Shown in pieces: positions 61,443 through 64,000 of a DNA stretch of 64,000 bases. The notes under the pieces were generated by a model. The model saw nothing but the letters and a program-made list of their open reading frames with translations, did no database searches and was not told where the DNA came from. The stretch lies in NCBI GenBank assembly GCA_964555285.1, contig CAZKRM010000002.1:1-64000 (forward strand), in the 5' to 3' direction. The number at the start of each line of letters is the position of its first letter. Within the stretch, counting starts at the first letter, position 1. This DNA is from JBBIQV01 sp964555285. Lineage in GTDB: Bacteria; Nitrospirota; Nitrospiria; Nitrospirales; Nitrospiraceae. The translations under genes were made by a program, and so were the position numbers.

Positions 61443-61780
61443 ATATGCCTCCTCGATAGTCCAATCTCACCGCCGCGTCTCCGCTCGCATCTCCCTTGCA
61501 TCTCCATTGCATCCGATCACTCAGCTCCTCATGGCAACACTCGACCCGCCCACAATCAAATCCATACCATTAATATTTATATCGCAAACTATTGATATGG
61601 CTATTTGTTAAATAATAATAAAAGGCGAACAGAGCAGCAGATCTCTAGCCCATCTCCCTCTTTCGGTTGGTGCACTCCTACCTCTACGGTATTTCCAGTC
61701 CGCACTGCCTCGCCTATCCTGACACCACCTACACATAGCGGATATGACATCAGGAATAGCCCGGGACAAGGAGGGAGCAA
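61443..61780. other. AT-rich intergenic region between tRNA-Ser and the zinc-ribbon gene
   Basis: No gene is supported. The part 61545-61625 is much richer in A and T than the surroundings and contains several TATAAT-like strings (AATATTTATATC, TTAAATAATAATAA). It may be a foreign or relic segment or an intrinsic bend and promoter region. Confidence 0.5.
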
Positions 61781-61981
61781 ATGCAAAAACAAGTCGGCAA
61801 GATCGGCGCTATTCGCAGAGAGATCCGAGGGAAAGCCTGCACATCCTGCGGCGGACACATCTATCAAATAGTCCTTCGCTCGTCACTTACCCCGGAAGAC
61901 ACAACACTGTTTGCGCGATGCACCCATTGCCACCACCCCAGAGGCATCGATAAAGATTTCGGAAAAGTGCTTTGGATGTAG
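61781..61981 (+). CDS. Small zinc-ribbon protein
   Basis: A 66-residue protein, MQKQVGKIGAIRREIRGKAC at the start. Cys20 and Cys23 (CTSCGG) and Cys47 and Cys50 (CTHCHH) form two knuckles of a zinc ribbon. It is basic in the first 18 residues, so nucleic acid binding is possible. AAGGAGGGAG stands before the ATG. Family not recognised. Confidence 0.7.
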   Translation: MQKQVGKIGAIRREIRGKACTSCGGHIYQIVLRSSLTPEDTTLFARCTHCHHPRGIDKDFGKVLWM

Positions 61982-62029
61982 TAGTGCGCTGGACGTCACC
62001 GCAGCTTACGCACCACAGGAAATCGATCT

Positions 62030-62359
62030 ATGCCATTGACACGATGGACTCACTATCGGCAAATACGCGCTCAAAAGAAGAAAGCCCTGCACCTGCTCGC
62101 GCTGAGTGGAGTCATTCGGCCAAGCGCCATCGCACTTCGCTACACCGCCCCTCTCTCCCATATCTCCGCAGAGCCTTTGCGTGAGGAGCGGACACCCATT
62201 GCTGAGGACGCGTCTACACCTGCCATCTCTGCTCTTCCCGTACGCTCAACCGAGACAACTCACCTGGCGCATCATCTCTACTCGACAGCCTTCAGGTTTC
62301 TCGCCAGATCCAGACGTCACATCCAAAGCCTTCAATGGGACACCAGGAACGCCGCATGA
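62030..62359 (+). CDS. Unknown basic protein
   Basis: A 109-residue frame, MPLTRWTHYRQIRAQKKKAL at the start, rich in Arg, Ala and Ser. AGGAAA lies before the ATG. The composition is unlike that of its neighbours, with no domain or periodic hydrophobic pattern, and the frame lies in a region with overlapping open frames. It could be non-coding. Confidence 0.3.
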   Translation: MPLTRWTHYRQIRAQKKKALHLLALSGVIRPSAIALRYTAPLSHISAEPLREERTPIAEDASTPAISALPVRSTETTHLAHHLYSTAFRFLARSRRHIQSLQWDTRNAA

Positions 62360-62503
62360 CGTGGCCAAACTTTTACCCTGCAGGCTGAGACCTTTCACTT
62401 GTGCCTCTTGCACCGGCTGAGGTAATATCAGCCCGCTCGTGAGCGACGTAACCGCGCTGACGACTCTGCCCGTCTGCGGACAGACCCCTATGCAACTGGT
62501 CGT

Positions 62504-62596
62504 GGAGAGGTGGCCGAGTGGCCGAAGGCAACGGTTTGCTAAACCGTCGTAGGGAGAATATCCTTACCGAGGGTTCAAATCCCTCCCTCTCCGCCA
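62504..62596 (+). tRNA. tRNA-Ser(GCU), CCA encoded
   Basis: Acceptor arms GGAGAGG (62504-62510) and CCTCTCC (62586-62592) pair; G and CCA follow. The anticodon stem ACGGT/ACCGT encloses TTGCTAA, giving anticodon GCT. A long variable arm and the T arm GAGGGTTCAAATCCCTC fit tRNA-Ser. Confidence 0.96.
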
Positions 62597-62649
62597 GTGA
62601 CAGATTCATACGGAATCACCCGTTCGCCACTTTCAAGAAAGGATGACTC

Positions 62650-63330
62650 ATGCGCATGTTCGCAGTATTTGCGGTAACCATTGCCCTGCTGGCCGGCCCA
62701 TCGGCGTTTGCCGCATCGGGAGAGCCGACCAATGACGACCAAAAGACGCTGTACGCCCTCGGTCTGGCTATCAGCCAATCGCTTGGCACCTTCGCGCTGT
62801 CCGAATCGGAACTGGATTTCGTCAAATCCGGCCTCACCGATGGCGCCTTGAAACGCACACCGAAAGCCGACCTCCAAACATTCGGCCCGAAAATTCAGCA
62901 GCTCCAGCAAACTCGGGCAGCCGTGGTCGCGGACGCGGAAAAGAAAGCCGGCGCGGCCTATCTCACGAAAGCCGCAGCTGAAAAAGGCTCCACAAAGACG
63001 GAGTCCGGAATCGTCATCGCCACGATCAAGCCCGGAACCGGCGCCACTCCGAAACCGACCGATACCGTCAAGGTGCATTATCATGGCACACTGCTCGATG
63101 GCACCGTCTTCGACAGTTCCGTGAAGCGCGGCGAGCCGGCCACATTCCCCTTGAGCCAGGTGATCAAGTGCTGGACTGAAGGCGTGCAACTAATCAAGGT
63201 AGGCGGCAAGAGCCGTCTCGTCTGCCCGGCCAATCTGGCCTACGGAGATCGTGGATCACCACCCGCCATCAAGCCTGGTGCCACGCTCATTTTTGAAGTG
63301 GAACTGCTGGAAATCGTCGCCGCGAAATAA
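62650..63330 (+). CDS. Secreted FKBP-type peptidyl-prolyl isomerase
   Basis: A 226-residue protein with a signal peptide (about 1-23, cut after AFA), an N-terminal dimerisation region of FkpA type (about 30-105: DDQKTLYALGLAISQSLG) and a C-terminal FKBP domain (about 120-225) with VKVHYHGTLLDGTVFDSS, VIKCWTEGVQ and LAYGDRGSPPAIKPGATL. Cis-trans isomerisation of prolyl bonds in the periplasm is expected. GAAAGGATG lies before the ATG. Confidence 0.94.
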   Translation: MRMFAVFAVTIALLAGPSAFAASGEPTNDDQKTLYALGLAISQSLGTFALSESELDFVKSGLTDGALKRTPKADLQTFGPKIQQLQQTRAAVVADAEKKAGAAYLTKAAAEKGSTKTESGIVIATIKPGTGATPKPTDTVKVHYHGTLLDGTVFDSSVKRGEPATFPLSQVIKCWTEGVQLIKVGGKSRLVCPANLAYGDRGSPPAIKPGATLIFEVELLEIVAAK

Positions 63331-63346
63331 CGACTCAGACATTTAT

Positions 63347-63379
63347 GGGGCGGTGGCTTGCATCATGAGTCACCGCCCC
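63347..63379 (+). terminator. Hairpin after the FKBP gene
   Basis: GGGGCGGTG (63347-63355) pairs with CACCGCCCC (63371-63379), 16 bases after the stop codon. No clear T-run. Confidence 0.55.
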
Positions 63380-63420
63380 GCTGTATTTGCGAAATGATCG
63401 CACGATACAGTCAATTGGCC

Positions 63421-63450
63421 TTGACCCAATCACGGCTTCTGCGGTATCGT
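63421..63450 (+). promoter_or_regulatory. Promoter for tRNA-Phe
   Basis: TTGACC (63421-63426), 18-base spacer, TATCGT (63445-63450), about 33 bases before the tRNA. Confidence 0.45.
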
Positions 63451-63482
63451 CCACCACTTCCAGAAGTGAGCCTCCGTGTCGT

Positions 63483-63558
63483 GCCGAGGTAGCTCAGTTG
63501 GTAGAGCACAGCCCTGAAAAGGCTGGTGTCGACAGTTCGATTCTGTCCCTCGGCACCA
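63483..63558 (+). tRNA. tRNA-Phe(GAA), CCA encoded
   Basis: Acceptor arms GCCGAGG (63483-63489) and CCTCGGC (63548-63554) pair; discriminator A and CCA follow. The anticodon stem CAGCC/GGCTG encloses CTGAAAA, giving anticodon GAA. The D arm GCTCAGTTGGTAGAGC and T arm CGACAGTTCGATTCTGTC fit. 76 bases. Confidence 0.97.
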
Positions 63559-63937
63559 CATCCCCTTCAAAATATTACAGAAATCCAGCTTCATTCGGTC
63601 CCTTCAAAAAGTCACGATTTCAGCATTTTTCAGCCCGTTTCGCCCGATTGGTTGTCCAAGTAGTTGTCCAAGACTACGTGCTGTGAACCCGCTCTCTGGG
63701 CTCAGAGACGATCATTTTTCATGCTCTAAAAACCCCCGTTTCAAACCCCGATTCATTTTTTCAGCCCTCTCCCCTCCTCGTCGCTCCCCCTAATCACCAG
63801 CACAACATGCCGTAGCCCACAATCACCGTCTGAAATTCCATGAAGTGCTGCAACTTCCCTCCTCCGAAGGGGTCGAGCTAGAGATCGTTTTCAGGTACAC
63901 TGCCGTGGCCTGAAGGCTTGGATACCGAGGTGACTGC
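63559..63937. other. Non-coding stretch downstream of tRNA-Phe
   Basis: No gene is supported. It holds a direct repeat TTGTCCAAG (63652-63660 and 63664-63672), a small hairpin (63693-63698 with 63703-63708, followed by a T5 tract), and is less GC-rich than the surroundings. The stretch separates tRNA-Phe from the partial hsdM gene. I see no copy of the tRNA 3' end within the window. Confidence 0.5.
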
Positions 63938-64000
63938 ATGCAGTGGATTGCTCCATCGGAAAAAGACACTGCGACGGACGCGCTGGAAAAGCGGCTCTGG
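63938..64000 (+). CDS. hsdM: Type I restriction-modification DNA methyltransferase HsdM, N-terminus only
   Basis: Only the first 21 codons are inside the window: MQWIAPSEKDTATDALEKRL then W. This is the near-invariant beginning of type I HsdM proteins (WIAPSEKDTxxxxLEKRLW), which methylate adenine in the recognition site and carry the HsdS specificity subunit. GAGGTGA precedes the ATG. Rest of the gene is to the right. Confidence 0.72.
   Translation, partial: MQWIAPSEKDTATDALEKRLW

Noticed and set aside
63387..63686. Plus-strand open frame of 99 codons
   Set aside because: It runs straight through tRNA-Phe.
63559..63937. Integrase attachment site at tRNA-Phe
   Set aside because: The second copy of the tRNA 3' end and an integrase gene are not in the window, so it cannot be shown here.

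Overview
The window reads as chromosomal DNA of a GC-rich Gram-negative bacterium, most probably a Nitrospira-type member of the Nitrospirota. The reasons are the gene complement (HpnD-type squalene branch, short NrdJ, split moco and sugar-phosphate clusters, Tld/Pmb pair, GAF-PilB) and the overall codon style; no rRNA is present, so the assignment is an inference. Genes are dense, often overlap by ATGA or GTGA, and several have clear sigma-70-like promoters. No CRISPR array, transposase or phage gene was seen.

Layout. 0-3.6 kb (minus strand): start of accD, a His-rich nickel/cobalt-type transporter, and moaC - moaD/moaE fusion - moaA. 3.7-8.9 kb (plus): a twice-frameshifted gene, three covarying palindromic repeats, a FolB-methyltransferase fusion, a PHP phosphoesterase, and a membrane Ser/Thr kinase next to a PP2C phosphatase. 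8.9-11.3 kb (minus): a Cys-rich repeat protein, an unknown protein and YjbQ. 11.4-18.3 kb (plus): NrdJ, an SH3-like anchored protein, a HAD phosphatase, a deleted cobalamin-binding protein, HpnD/HpnE and family 4 UDG. 18.3-22.2 kb (minus): unknown, PEBP, PmbA, TldD. 22.4-31 kb (plus): uppS-cdsA-dxr-rseP-proS, a classic envelope/isoprenoid operon, then a GAF-containing PilB. 31.2-32 kb: two PilZ proteins. 32.3-34.4 kb: a ZorA/ZorB-like (MotA/MotB-like) pair.

34.5-42.7 kb is an accessory island of small genes. Four gene families each occur twice in it (small basic protein, VRIPDG protein, RRM protein, fatty-acid desaturase), together with a DEAD-box RNA helicase, a mini CsbD-like protein and several broken small genes. 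The contents (desaturases, RNA-binding proteins, helicase) suggest a cold or membrane-stress role. 43-54 kb returns to housekeeping: DUF3422, a methyltransferase, a long palindromic repeat, proA, an Npt/MFS carrier, threonine aldolase, a nucleotidyltransferase, gnd-zwf, thioredoxin and an SGNH hydrolase. 54.4-58.5 kb holds a helical-repeat protein translationally coupled to a degenerate HD-GYP protein, then an OmpH chaperone. 58.5-63.6 kb has rhodanese, radical SAM, serS, tRNA-Ser(UGA), tRNA-Ser(GCU), an FKBP isomerase and tRNA-Phe. The last 63 bases begin what looks like hsdM of a type I restriction-modification system just after tRNA-Phe, a typical edge of a genomic or defence island.

How genes act together: moaA/C/DE make molybdopterin; uppS/cdsA/dxr/rseP/ompH serve envelope biogenesis; gnd and zwf form the oxidative pentose phosphate branch; PilB plus two PilZ proteins and the HD-GYP protein point to c-di-GMP-linked surface behaviour.
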